Shown here: positions 41,687 to 49,812 of the stretch, one piece after another | How positions within the stretch are numbered: the stretch's first letter is position 1 | Layout: the number at the start of each line of letters is the position of its first letter | Assembly: GCA_034437555.1 (NCBI GenBank) | Contig: DAOTTQ010000077.1 | Span: forward strand, 1-64,000 | Direction of reading: 5' to 3' | Source of the DNA: JANWYT01 sp034437555 | GTDB taxonomy: Bacteria; Chloroflexota; Anaerolineae; Aggregatilineales; Phototrophicaceae | DNA: 64,000 nucleotides | Translations under genes and position numbers: made by a program | The notes under the pieces: generated by a model | Databases searched by the model: none | What the model saw: the letters and a program-made list of their open reading frames with translations, nothing else | What the model was told of the DNA's origin: nothing

Positions 41687-44386
41687 ATGAACTCGTTTGG
41701 CGCACGTGGTAAGTTTGACACAGGCAACGGAGAAGCGATTATTTATCGTTTAAGCGCGTTGTCTGAAAAAGGCGTGGGGCGTATTGATAAGTTGCCCTTC
41801 TCCATCAAAATTCTGCTCGAAAACGCACTTCGTCATCTTGATGGGCGCGCCGTTCAAGAAAAGGATGTTGCCAACCTTGCAAATTGGAGTCCTACAAGCT
41901 CTGCAACAATCGAAATTCCATTTCAGCCCGCTCGTGTTATCCTTCAAGATTTTACTGGCGTGCCTTGTGCCGTAGACTTGGCGGCATTGCGTAGCGCAAT
42001 GGTGCGCTTGGGTGGTGACCCCAAGAAAATTAACCCCATTGTTCCCGTTGACCTTGTGATTGACCACTCGGTTCAAGTGGATTTCTTTGGTAGCGATAGT
42101 TCTCTTTTACTTAATAGTGACCTTGAATTTGAACGCAACGTAGAACGCTATGAATTTTTGCACTGGGGTCAAAAGGCATTTAACAACTTCCGCGTTGTTC
42201 CCCCCGCGACGGGCATTGTGCATCAGGTCAACCTTGAGTACCTTGCCAAAGTAGTGCAATTGGTAGATGACAAAGAAGGCGAAGGCAAGGTCGCCACATT
42301 TGATACGCTTGTAGGCACAGACAGCCACACCACCATGATTAACGGCTTAGGCGTGCTGGGCTGGGGCGTTGGGGGCATTGAAGCCGAAGCTGCCATGCTT
42401 GGACAACCTATTTACATGCTGATGCCCGAAGTCATTGGTTTTAAGATAACAGGTAGCCTGCCACAAGGCACAACCGCTACCGACCTTGTGCTTGTGGTGA
42501 CACAAATGCTTCGCAAGAAAGGCGTTGTGGATAAGTTCGTAGAGTTCTATGGCACAGGCTTAAGCAGTATGTCATTGCCCGACCGCGCGACTATCGCCAA
42601 TATGGCACCCGAATACGGGGCAACGATGGGCTTCTTCCCTGTGGACGAAGAAACACTAAGCTACTTGCGCCGTACAGGGCGCGATGAAGCCACTGTGGAG
42701 CTTGTACGTCGTTATAGCATTGAACAAGGCCTGTTCCGCACAGATGCTACTCCCGACCCCATTTTTACGGACAGCCTAGAACTAGACCTTAGCACAGTTG
42801 AACCCAGCATGGCGGGTCCTATGCGCCCCCAAGACCGCGTGCTAGTACGCGACATGCAATCTACCTTCCAAGAAGCCTTGCGTAAGCCCTCTAGTGAACG
42901 CGGGTTTGACCTCACCGAAGATAAAGTAGGCAGTACAGCCACCGTCAAGAACGGTCACACCAGCGAAATTAGGCATGGTGCAGTGGTCATTGCAGCCATT
43001 ACCTCTTGCACGAACACCAGCAACCCTTCTGTGATGGTTGGGGCGGGCTTGCTGGCAAAGAAAGCCGTAGAACGCGGTTTAACACGCAAACCCTACGTTA
43101 AAACCAGCCTAGCTCCCGGCTCTAAAGTTGTAACGAGCTATCTGGACAAAGCCGGCTTAACCCCTTACTTAGAACAATTGGGTTTCTACACAGTAGGTTA
43201 TGGGTGTACCACTTGTATTGGCAATTCGGGTCCGCTACCCGAAGAAGTTTCTGTTGCCATCAAAGAAGGCGATATTGTGGCTTCGGCAGTATTAAGTGGT
43301 AATCGCAACTTCTCTGGGCGCATTAGCCCCGAAGTGAAGGCGAACTACTTGGCATCTCCTCCGTTGGTGGTAGCGTATGCGTTGGCGGGTACGGTAGATG
43401 TTGATATTTACAACGACCCACTAGGCTATGATAAAAACGGCGAGGCTGTATATCTTAAAGACATTTGGCCCACCCAAGAAGAAGTATTAGATGCGGTGCA
43501 AAATTCGCTCTCTGCGGACTTGTTTAACGAGCAATACGGCAACGTTTACACAGGTAACCCAAAATGGAACGCCATCCCTAGTGCAACGGGTGACGTTTAC
43601 CAATGGAACGATGACAGCACTTACATTCAAGAACCCCCGTTCTTTATTGATATGCCCACCAATCCACCCGGCGTAAAGACTATTCAAGGGGCGCGTGTAC
43701 TTGGACTGTTTGGCGATAGCATCACCACAGACCACATCTCGCCTGCCAGCAATATTGCTGCTGATAGCCCTGCTGGACAGTATTTGCTAGAAAAAGGCAT
43801 CATCAAGAAAGACTTCAACAGCTACGGCGCACGGCGTGGCAATGACCGTGTGATGACACGCGGCACGTTTGCCAACATCCGCCTACGTAACTTGCTGGTT
43901 AAAGACAGCGAAGGTGGCGTAACGTCTTACTTGCCCACTGGCGAAGTGCTGTCCATTTACGATGCTTCGATGAAATATCAACAAGACGGCACAAGCCTTG
44001 TCATCTTGGCTGGTAAGGACTATGGCATGGGATCTAGCCGTGACTGGGCTGCCAAAGGCACTCTCTTATTGGGCGTAAAAGCCGTTATCGCAGAAAGTTT
44101 TGAACGTATTCATCGCAGTAACCTTGTGATGATGGGCGTACTCCCCCTTGTGTTTGAAGCGGGTCAAGACTGGCAATCACTGGGCTTAACAGGTGAAGAA
44201 ACGTTTGACATTGAAATTGATGACAACGTTCAACCCCAGCAAAAAGTTAGTGTAATGGCGACCGACAGCGCGGGCAACACCAAGAAATTCTTTTGCACTG
44301 TGCGCCTAGATACGATTGTGGACGTGGACTACTACAAAAACGGCGGCATTTTGCAAACGGTTCTTCGTAACTTCATCAAGGCATAA
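41687..44386 (+). CDS. acnA: Aconitate hydratase (AcnA/IRP type)
   Basis: 899 residues, usual AcnA length. Cluster cysteines in AAITSCTNTSNPSVMVGAG and YTVGYGCTTCIGNSGPL; substrate loops VGTDSHTTMINGLGVLGWGV and SFERIHRSNLVMMGVLPL; swivelling domain start IQGARVLGLFGDSITTDHIS, with GMGSSRDWAAKGTLLLGV. It interconverts citrate and isocitrate through a [4Fe-4S] cluster in the cytosolic TCA cycle. AAAGGAAATAGCCC precedes the ATG. Single-gene unit ended by a terminator at 44411. Confidence 0.97.
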   Translation: MNSFGARGKFDTGNGEAIIYRLSALSEKGVGRIDKLPFSIKILLENALRHLDGRAVQEKDVANLANWSPTSSATIEIPFQPARVILQDFTGVPCAVDLAALRSAMVRLGGDPKKINPIVPVDLVIDHSVQVDFFGSDSSLLLNSDLEFERNVERYEFLHWGQKAFNNFRVVPPATGIVHQVNLEYLAKVVQLVDDKEGEGKVATFDTLVGTDSHTTMINGLGVLGWGVGGIEAEAAMLGQPIYMLMPEVIGFKITGSLPQGTTATDLVLVVTQMLRKKGVVDKFVEFYGTGLSSMSLPDRATIANMAPEYGATMGFFPVDEETLSYLRRTGRDEATVELVRRYSIEQGLFRTDATPDPIFTDSLELDLSTVEPSMAGPMRPQDRVLVRDMQSTFQEALRKPSSERGFDLTEDKVGSTATVKNGHTSEIRHGAVVIAAITSCTNTSNPSVMVGAGLLAKKAVERGLTRKPYVKTSLAPGSKVVTSYLDKAGLTPYLEQLGFYTVGYGCTTCIGNSGPLPEEVSVAIKEGDIVASAVLSGNRNFSGRISPEVKANYLASPPLVVAYALAGTVDVDIYNDPLGYDKNGEAVYLKDIWPTQEEVLDAVQNSLSADLFNEQYGNVYTGNPKWNAIPSATGDVYQWNDDSTYIQEPPFFIDMPTNPPGVKTIQGARVLGLFGDSITTDHISPASNIAADSPAGQYLLEKGIIKKDFNSYGARRGNDRVMTRGTFANIRLRNLLVKDSEGGVTSYLPTGEVLSIYDASMKYQQDGTSLVILAGKDYGMGSSRDWAAKGTLLLGVKAVIAESFERIHRSNLVMMGVLPLVFEAGQDWQSLGLTGEETFDIEIDDNVQPQQKVSVMATDSAGNTKKFFCTVRLDTIVDVDYYKNGGILQTVLRNFIKA

Positions 44387-44410
44387 CGCTTTTTCTATCT
44401 AACCACATAA

Positions 44411-44437
44411 GGCGAGTCATTGTGGCTCGCCTTTTTT
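44411..44437 (+). terminator. Intrinsic terminator after acnA
   Basis: GGCGAG (44411-44416) and CTCGCC (44426-44431), extended inward by a G-U and two standard pairs, loop TTG, then TTTTTT (44432-44437). It lies before the MFS start chosen at 44453. Confidence 0.85.
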
Positions 44438-44452
44438 CTTTTATGGGATAGC

Positions 44453-45712
44453 ATGTCAACCTCTACAGAAACACCTCATCATCGCTACAACGCCATGCAA
44501 TTCTTTAACTTCCGTTTGCTCATCTTTGGGCGGTTTGCAGGGCAAACCGGCGAGATGATGGTCAGCGTGGGCGTGGGCTGGGAAATTTATGAGCGCACAG
44601 GAGATGCCTTCGCGCTGGGTTTAGTAGGTTTAGTACAGGTCATTCCTGTACTGTTGCTCTCGCTCATTGGTGGGTACTTTGCAGATATTTACAGCAGGCG
44701 CATAATTACGCTTGTCTCACAGTTAGTTTTGGTGGTTTGTTCGGTTGCACTTGCGGTTATTTCCATCACAGAAGCCCCTCTCGCCGTGATGTATGGGGTG
44801 CTGGCACTCATTGGCGTGGCACGCGCGTTTAACAACCCTGCGGAGGGTGCGCTGACACCCCAAACTGTACCCCCTGAATACTATTTTAACGCCGCAACAT
44901 GGAGTTCTGCTGTGTGGCAATTATCTGCCATTGGCGGTCCGGCTATCGGTGGTTTGTTGATTGCCCTTACAGGAAGCGCAGTAGCGGTTTACCTAACCAA
45001 CATCGTTGGGGGCTTAATTTTTGTCGTGGCGTTGCTTTTTATTCGTGTCAAGTCTAAAAATAACATCGCACACCTAGAACCACCCGTTGAATCGCTTAAA
45101 AACGGCTTGCGTTTCTTGCGCGATACCCCTGTTATTCTTGCCTCAATTACACTAGATATGTTTGCAGTGTTATTTGGGGGCGCGGTGTTCTTACTGCCTG
45201 TGTTTGCCAAAGACATCCTACAAGTGGATGCTGTGGGTCTAGGGGTTTTGCGTGCAGCACCGTCTGTTGGGGCATTGGTAATGGCAGTGTTTTTATCACG
45301 GCGTATCGCCTTTAAGAATGCGGGGCGGGTACTGTTATTAGCGGTGGCAGGTTTTGGGGTGGCAACAATTGGTTTTGGTTTATCGCAATCGTTCTGGCTA
45401 TCGGTATTCTTTCTATTTTTAACGGGTGCACTGGATAATATCAGCGTAGTCATTCGGCATACGCTCGTTTTAACGCGCACGCCCGACGAGATGCGCGGAC
45501 GAGTAAACGCTGTCAACATGATTTTTATCGGGTCATCCAACGAGCTTGGGGGGTTTGAATCGGGTGTGGCAGCCGCCATCTTAGGAACAGTAGGTTCTGT
45601 TGTGTTTGGTGGTATTGGCACAATTGCGGTAGTAGGCTTAGTCGCTTGGCTATCACCCGACTTACGCAATCTAAACCAGCTAGAAGAATCTAAAGAACTC
45701 ACTAGCTCATAA
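44453..45712 (+). CDS. MFS_3 (EntS-like) family transporter
   Basis: 419 residues from ATG 44453; upstream in-frame starts would overlap the acnA terminator. About twelve membrane helices. Family marks: FRLLIFGRFAGQTGEMMVSV, GGYFADIYSRRIITLVSQL, NPAEGALTPQTVPPEYYFNA, ASIFLD-like region DTPVILASITLDMFAVLFGG and VIRHTLVLTRTPDEMRGRV. Members export siderophores or drugs by proton antiport. The substrate is unknown. Its end overlaps the convergent phosphatase gene by 11 bases. Confidence 0.88.
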   Translation: MSTSTETPHHRYNAMQFFNFRLLIFGRFAGQTGEMMVSVGVGWEIYERTGDAFALGLVGLVQVIPVLLLSLIGGYFADIYSRRIITLVSQLVLVVCSVALAVISITEAPLAVMYGVLALIGVARAFNNPAEGALTPQTVPPEYYFNAATWSSAVWQLSAIGGPAIGGLLIALTGSAVAVYLTNIVGGLIFVVALLFIRVKSKNNIAHLEPPVESLKNGLRFLRDTPVILASITLDMFAVLFGGAVFLLPVFAKDILQVDAVGLGVLRAAPSVGALVMAVFLSRRIAFKNAGRVLLLAVAGFGVATIGFGLSQSFWLSVFFLFLTGALDNISVVIRHTLVLTRTPDEMRGRVNAVNMIFIGSSNELGGFESGVAAAILGTVGSVVFGGIGTIAVVGLVAWLSPDLRNLNQLEESKELTSS

Positions 45713-47108
45713 TGCGCCCTTGTAGCGCAGCAGGAATGGGAACGCGCAAACGGTGAAGCACTGTAGAAGCTACATCCATCAATTGATAAGGCGCAACTTC
45801 ACCTTGCCCCTTTTGCGCCTCATGCAAAATAAACATGCCTTCTTCGGCATGGTTTGCGTCATCAGGTCCCGTGTCATTTTCTAGCGTGTAGTGGGTGGGA
45901 TAACCAACGCCCCCTACTGCACGCCAGTGCAAATCACCAAAATACACAATTAAATCGGGCGCAAAACCGTTCACAGCTTTATAGACTTCGTGAGGACGGA
46001 ACACGCGCGTGCTTAAAGGCGTTCCTTCTGGGCTTGTAATCGCTTTTAACTGCTCTGTCAGCGTATTTAACATGGACTCGATTTCATGGGTTGCGATAAC
46101 GCCTTGTGGTTCGCGCCCTTGCACATTCATAAAGATGCGCCCGTAATACCCCCCTGTTGACCACGCCCGCGTTTGTGTCCAATCCACATCTTGCACGTTA
46201 AACGCCTGAATTTGCCCCTCTGGGGGCGTACTTTTTAGGGCAAGCCAGCCGTTTTGCCAAAGCCAATGGTTAATGGCAATTGCACCGTCCATACGCTTCG
46301 CCCCATGGTCACTTACCACAAGGACGCTCGTTCTATCGTCAACGTGCGCCAAAACACGCCCTACCCACGCATCTACAAAGCGATAATAATCTTTGATTGC
46401 ATTTTCAAACGGGTTATTAGGTTCGTACAAGCGATGCTGTGGGTCTTGATACCGCCAAAATGCATGGTGAATACGGTCAACCCCAATATTCACATGCACC
46501 GCAAAATCCCACTCTTGCGTGGTTAGCAAGTGTTCAAACGCTTGGTACTGTATCTCTGTCAGGTCATAGATGCGCTGAAGCAGTGCGGGTTTCTCGCTGG
46601 TTCTAAAGTTTCCGGCATCAAAGCTATAATTGGGGAACTTTTTTAGCAGGTCGCTTTTAAGAATTGTGGGAAAGGTGAAGGCACTCTCACGGTTTGGCGT
46701 AGTAAAATCGCTCACCAACGACCCTTTAAGAGGCTTTATGGGGTATGTTTGCGGAACATTCACTACCAGCGAAGGCTTATTGTGTTCTGTTAGGTAATCC
46801 CACACACGCGGAAACTGCACCGAGTGACTATCAGCTGTAGAAAGCTCATCATAGCCATAATTTGCGCGGTTACGAAAGCCATACACACCCAGCTCGCCCG
46901 CGTCACGCCCACTAAACATGCTTGCCCATGCTGGCACAGTAATACACGGCAGAGATGAACGCATCACGCCCCATGTTCCCCCATTCATCAGTTGTGATAA
47001 GTGAGGTAAGTGAGCGCGATAACGTTGAAAGACAAGCTCGGGGCTGGCACAATCCAAACCAATCACCAAAAAGCGGCGCGGTTTTCCTCGTCTAAAGAAG
47101 CGATTCAT
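45702..47108 (-). CDS. Type I phosphodiesterase/nucleotide pyrophosphatase-like (alkaline phosphatase superfamily)
   Basis: 468 residues, no signal peptide beyond a basic start. Metal ligands of the superfamily: Asp in LVIGLDCASPELVF, nucleophile Thr in SLPCITVPAWASMFSGRDAG, VLVVSDHGAKRMDGAIAINH, and a later His in GPDDANHAEEGMFIL. Such enzymes hydrolyse phosphodiesters or transfer phosphoethanolamine-like groups; relatives in glycan or sulfated-lipid turnover exist. Substrate unknown. It follows nusB by four bases on the minus strand. Confidence 0.85.
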   Translation of the reverse strand: MNRFFRRGKPRRFLVIGLDCASPELVFQRYRAHLPHLSQLMNGGTWGVMRSSLPCITVPAWASMFSGRDAGELGVYGFRNRANYGYDELSTADSHSVQFPRVWDYLTEHNKPSLVVNVPQTYPIKPLKGSLVSDFTTPNRESAFTFPTILKSDLLKKFPNYSFDAGNFRTSEKPALLQRIYDLTEIQYQAFEHLLTTQEWDFAVHVNIGVDRIHHAFWRYQDPQHRLYEPNNPFENAIKDYYRFVDAWVGRVLAHVDDRTSVLVVSDHGAKRMDGAIAINHWLWQNGWLALKSTPPEGQIQAFNVQDVDWTQTRAWSTGGYYGRIFMNVQGREPQGVIATHEIESMLNTLTEQLKAITSPEGTPLSTRVFRPHEVYKAVNGFAPDLIVYFGDLHWRAVGGVGYPTHYTLENDTGPDDANHAEEGMFILHEAQKGQGEVAPYQLMDVASTVLHRLRVPIPAALQGRIMS

Positions 47109-47112
47109 AGGG

Positions 47113-47742
47113 CTATGGAGTGGTATCTTCTGGGGTGGATTCGTTTCCTAAGATGCGTTGTACCACGCTCAGGTTATCAGCGATCGTCCCTAATACCCCA
47201 TTGATAAAGCGTGCGCTATTGTCTGCGCCAAACGTCTTTGCTAGCTCAACTGATTCATCAATTGCCACACTTAACGGCACATCAGACACCATCCCTATTT
47301 CAAAGAGGGCAATTCTGAGCGTGTTACGGTCAGTAATGGCAAGTTGTTCAATCGGGAAGTCAGAGGCGACAGCGTGTAGCACTTTGTCAAGCGGTGCCAG
47401 CAAGCGAGTTACGCCCAACACCAAACGTTGAAAGTAGGCAATAATGCGTTGCTCTACCAAGCCTTCGTTTGGAATAATCTCAATATATTCTGAGAGGTCT
47501 GGCACTGTTTCCTCATCGTCAAGGAAGTACTCGGCAAATGTGCTAGAAATGGATTGACCATCTTTTGAAATAAAGCGCGTTAGCACATCTTGAGGAAGAT
47601 GCCCCACGCTGTCTATTTCATAGAGAGCCTGCAACGCCAAACGGCGTGCAACGCTTCGTTCCGTGACGGGATTACGATGCGAGATAATGTCACGAGACTC
47701 AATTTCTTCTGCTGTGAAGTCAAATTCTGGGTAGTCCGTCAT
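47113..47742 (-). CDS. nusB: Transcription antitermination factor NusB
   Basis: 209 residues, longer than the usual 130-150: there is an N-terminal extension of about 28 residues and an acidic insertion (about 65-85). The helical core is clear: ARRLALQALYEIDSVGHLP, LGVTRLLAPLDKVLHAVASD, PIEQLAITDRNTLRIALFEI, PLSVAIDESVELAKTFGADN and SARFINGVLGTIADNL. NusB binds boxA RNA with NusE to prevent early stop in rRNA operons. The phosphatase gene follows at four bases. Confidence 0.92.
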   Translation of the reverse strand: MTDYPEFDFTAEEIESRDIISHRNPVTERSVARRLALQALYEIDSVGHLPQDVLTRFISKDGQSISSTFAEYFLDDEETVPDLSEYIEIIPNEGLVEQRIIAYFQRLVLGVTRLLAPLDKVLHAVASDFPIEQLAITDRNTLRIALFEIGMVSDVPLSVAIDESVELAKTFGADNSARFINGVLGTIADNLSVVQRILGNESTPEDTTP

Positions 47743-47899
47743 TAAACAGAACTCATTTAGGGTGATATGGGCTTTTAAGATGAGGGGTAAGTCTACCTTA
47801 CAAGCCTAGTTTTCGCCACAGCGAGTTATATTTGACCCCTTGTGAACCCATGTGATTATTAAAAGCTCTTTAAGAGTTTTAGAAACACACAAAAAACTC

Positions 47900-47928
47900 T
47901 TGATTTTATTGTGCAATCCTGCTAAAGT
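47900..47928 (+). promoter_or_regulatory. Promoter of the isolated small gene
   Basis: TTGATT (47900-47905), 17 bases, TAAAGT (47923-47928), 40 bases before the ATG at 47969. Spacing is ideal. Just upstream (about 47861-47880) is an AT-rich dyad around CTCTT/AAGAG. Confidence 0.55.
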
Positions 47929-47968
47929 AATTTCTATGGCGACACAAGATTACAGAGAAGGAGAAGCC

Positions 47969-48205
47969 ATGATTGACTATAGAACACAAAAAGTTGCAGA
48001 GATGCATCGTCAAGAGATGGAACGAGAAGCACAGGCTTATCGTCTCGCTCAAGTAGCACAACAGGGGGCACCACAGACGGAACGCACCCACTGGAGAAGC
48101 ACCATTAAACAGGTGTTAGCCTCTTGGAAACCCGCCCTAACATCAGGGGCGGTATCGGAAAAAACCAAGACGACAGAAATTCCCGTCTTAGGACTACAGG
48201 GTTAA
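47969..48205 (+). CDS. Isolated small protein of unknown function
   Basis: 78 residues from ATG 47969, chosen for the strong site GAAGGAG just upstream; two other in-frame ATG before it lack one. The N-terminal half is a charged helix (IDYRTQKVAEMHRQEMEREA, QAYRLAQVAQQ), likely coiled coil; the rest is polar with one tryptophan pair region (THWRSTIKQVLASWKPAL). No membrane segment. It has its own promoter and terminator, between divergent nusB and convergent yihY, so it looks like a well-expressed single-gene unit. No family recognised. Confidence 0.65.
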   Translation: MIDYRTQKVAEMHRQEMEREAQAYRLAQVAQQGAPQTERTHWRSTIKQVLASWKPALTSGAVSEKTKTTEIPVLGLQG

Positions 48206-48214
48206 ATTAGTAAA

Positions 48215-48248
48215 GGGCGTGCTTCATCACAAGCACGCCCTTTTTTTT
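48215..48248 (+). terminator. Intrinsic terminator after the small gene
   Basis: GGGCGTGCTT (48215-48224), loop CATCAC, AAGCACGCCC (48231-48240), then eight T. Ten perfect pairs. The T run overlaps the stop of yihY on the other strand. Confidence 0.9.
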
Positions 48249-49233
48249 ATTTTGTTAAAAAGTCTTTCTCAACAGTAGGGAATGAGGGTCGTGCTTCTGG
48301 AAAGTAAAGTTCAATGCGCCCTTCTTCGTCTATCGGGCGTGACACATCAACAGGTTCTTGCATCCACTCGTTCAAACGCGCACATAGCTCGGCACTAAAC
48401 AAGAAAATAGAGGCGATAAGATACGCCCAAAACAATAGCACAATACCCGTAGCAATACCGCCATAAATAAGGCTATAGGTTGCGAGATTGGTTAAATACC
48501 ACTGAAACGCCGACTTTGCTAGTTCCCACCCAATAGCCCCAAACATGGCGGCGGGCCAAACCGCATCCCACTCAACATAGCGCGCTGGCACATAGCGAAA
48601 CAACAAGGCGAAAATGACTAGATTTAGCCCTAATGGCAAGAAGAGCGTGCCGATAGAGAGCCAGATATTTAGCTCTAAGGATAGTGCCAACAATAGGCGT
48701 AACACCCCAGATGTTAAAAAAGATGCCAATACCAGGGTGATGAGCGTTAAGCCCATCAGCAACGCCAAAACGCGCATCCGCCAAAGGCTTCGCACTTCTG
48801 GCACAGCAAAAATTTTATCCAGTGAACGGGTGATATTAGAGAACAAGCCCGTCGCCGACCACAATAAGCCAACCACTGCCACCAGCCCAAACTGCGTGCT
48901 TTGGGTTAATGTGCCAGAGAGCGTTTCTTGAATGGCAACGACGGTGGCTTCTGGCAGAAACAACGCCAAGCCTCTGGCAATTTGCTCTTGGGCAATGGCG
49001 GGTCCGACAACTGCACCCACCGCCACCGCTAACAAAAGCACCAACGGAAAAATAGAAAAAATGGAGTAGTAAGCCAGTGTAGCGGCTTGCTGAGAGCCTG
49101 TGCGTAAATAGTTAAGAAACGCACGCCAGATAAAAAGAGGTAAGGTGCGGGTACTCACAGGCAATTTTTGCCAAGAATAGCGCGCTCGCGTGTTTAGGTT
49201 TTTTAGTGTGGAGCGAAATCGGCTCATAGACAA
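48247..49233 (-). CDS. YihY/UPF0761 (BrkB-like) membrane protein
   Basis: 328 residues, about six membrane helices. Family marks: FIWRAFLNYLRTGSQQAATL followed by AYYSIFSIFPLVLLL, then LWSATGLFSNITRSLDKIF and RYVPARYVEWDAVWPAAMFG and SLIYGGIATGIVLLFWAYL. Once called ribonuclease BN in error; now thought of as an inner-membrane protein of unclear function, linked in some bacteria to serum resistance. Soluble C-terminal tail of about 40 residues. Confidence 0.9.
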   Translation of the reverse strand: MSMSRFRSTLKNLNTRARYSWQKLPVSTRTLPLFIWRAFLNYLRTGSQQAATLAYYSIFSIFPLVLLLAVAVGAVVGPAIAQEQIARGLALFLPEATVVAIQETLSGTLTQSTQFGLVAVVGLLWSATGLFSNITRSLDKIFAVPEVRSLWRMRVLALLMGLTLITLVLASFLTSGVLRLLLALSLELNIWLSIGTLFLPLGLNLVIFALLFRYVPARYVEWDAVWPAAMFGAIGWELAKSAFQWYLTNLATYSLIYGGIATGIVLLFWAYLIASIFLFSAELCARLNEWMQEPVDVSRPIDEEGRIELYFPEARPSFPTVEKDFLTK

Positions 49234-49363
49234 ATCTTTTCAAAATTGAACGACCTTACAACGATAATCAAGAAAATGACAATTAGCAACCTATGGCATC
49301 ATTAAATGAGTTTGCGCTATAATGCGGTATTGATTAAAAACTCAAGATTTAGGAGTTATCCCA

Positions 49364-49807
49364 ATGGAAGACCTTCTTCAACAGGTCGGCGCGTTATTAC
49401 GTCCATCCTCACTATCAGACATCTTCATTTACATTATTTTCTTTTTGTCACTCATTGCCAGTTTTGTGATTCCAGAGAAAAATGTGCAAGCCCCTTACAT
49501 GATGTATACCGTTATTTTGGGCTGTATCATCGACCTACTGCGCGGTAGTGGTGGAGAAGGCTTGTCCTCAATTGCTGGGCTTCGGATAGCAGGCGAAAGC
49601 ATTTTGAGCGATTTTGGCTTTTTAACGTTCATTATCCACATCATCATGTTCGTTTTCCCTATCATTGCGGCGGGTCTCACACGGCGTTTTGGGCAACGGG
49701 CAGGCGCATTGGCTGTGCCATTGTGCTTGTTGGCGGGTTTGTTTGGGGGCATTTACGCGCTACTTTCATTTGCTGCTCCCGATGTTGTGTATTCAGCCAT
49801 CTTCTAA
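49364..49807 (+). CDS. Small membrane protein of unknown function
   Basis: 147 residues from ATG 49364 with AGGAG upstream; a TATAAT lies at 49318-49323. Four membrane segments: FIYIIFFLSLIASFVI, MMYTVILGCIIDLL, TFIIHIIMFVFPIIAAGL and VPLCLLAGLFGGIYALLS. A Gly/Ser-rich cytosolic or outer loop (RGSGGEGLSS) sits between the second and third. I recognise no family. Convergent with comEC, five bases apart. Confidence 0.65.
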   Translation: MEDLLQQVGALLRPSSLSDIFIYIIFFLSLIASFVIPEKNVQAPYMMYTVILGCIIDLLRGSGGEGLSSIAGLRIAGESILSDFGFLTFIIHIIMFVFPIIAAGLTRRFGQRAGALAVPLCLLAGLFGGIYALLSFAAPDVVYSAIF

Positions 49808-49812
49808 GACCG

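Noticed and set aside
44989..45702. Open frame of over 230 codons opposite the MFS transporter
   Set aside because: Composition is rich in Thr, Pro and Asn with no family marks, as expected for the reverse of a hydrophobic coding strand.
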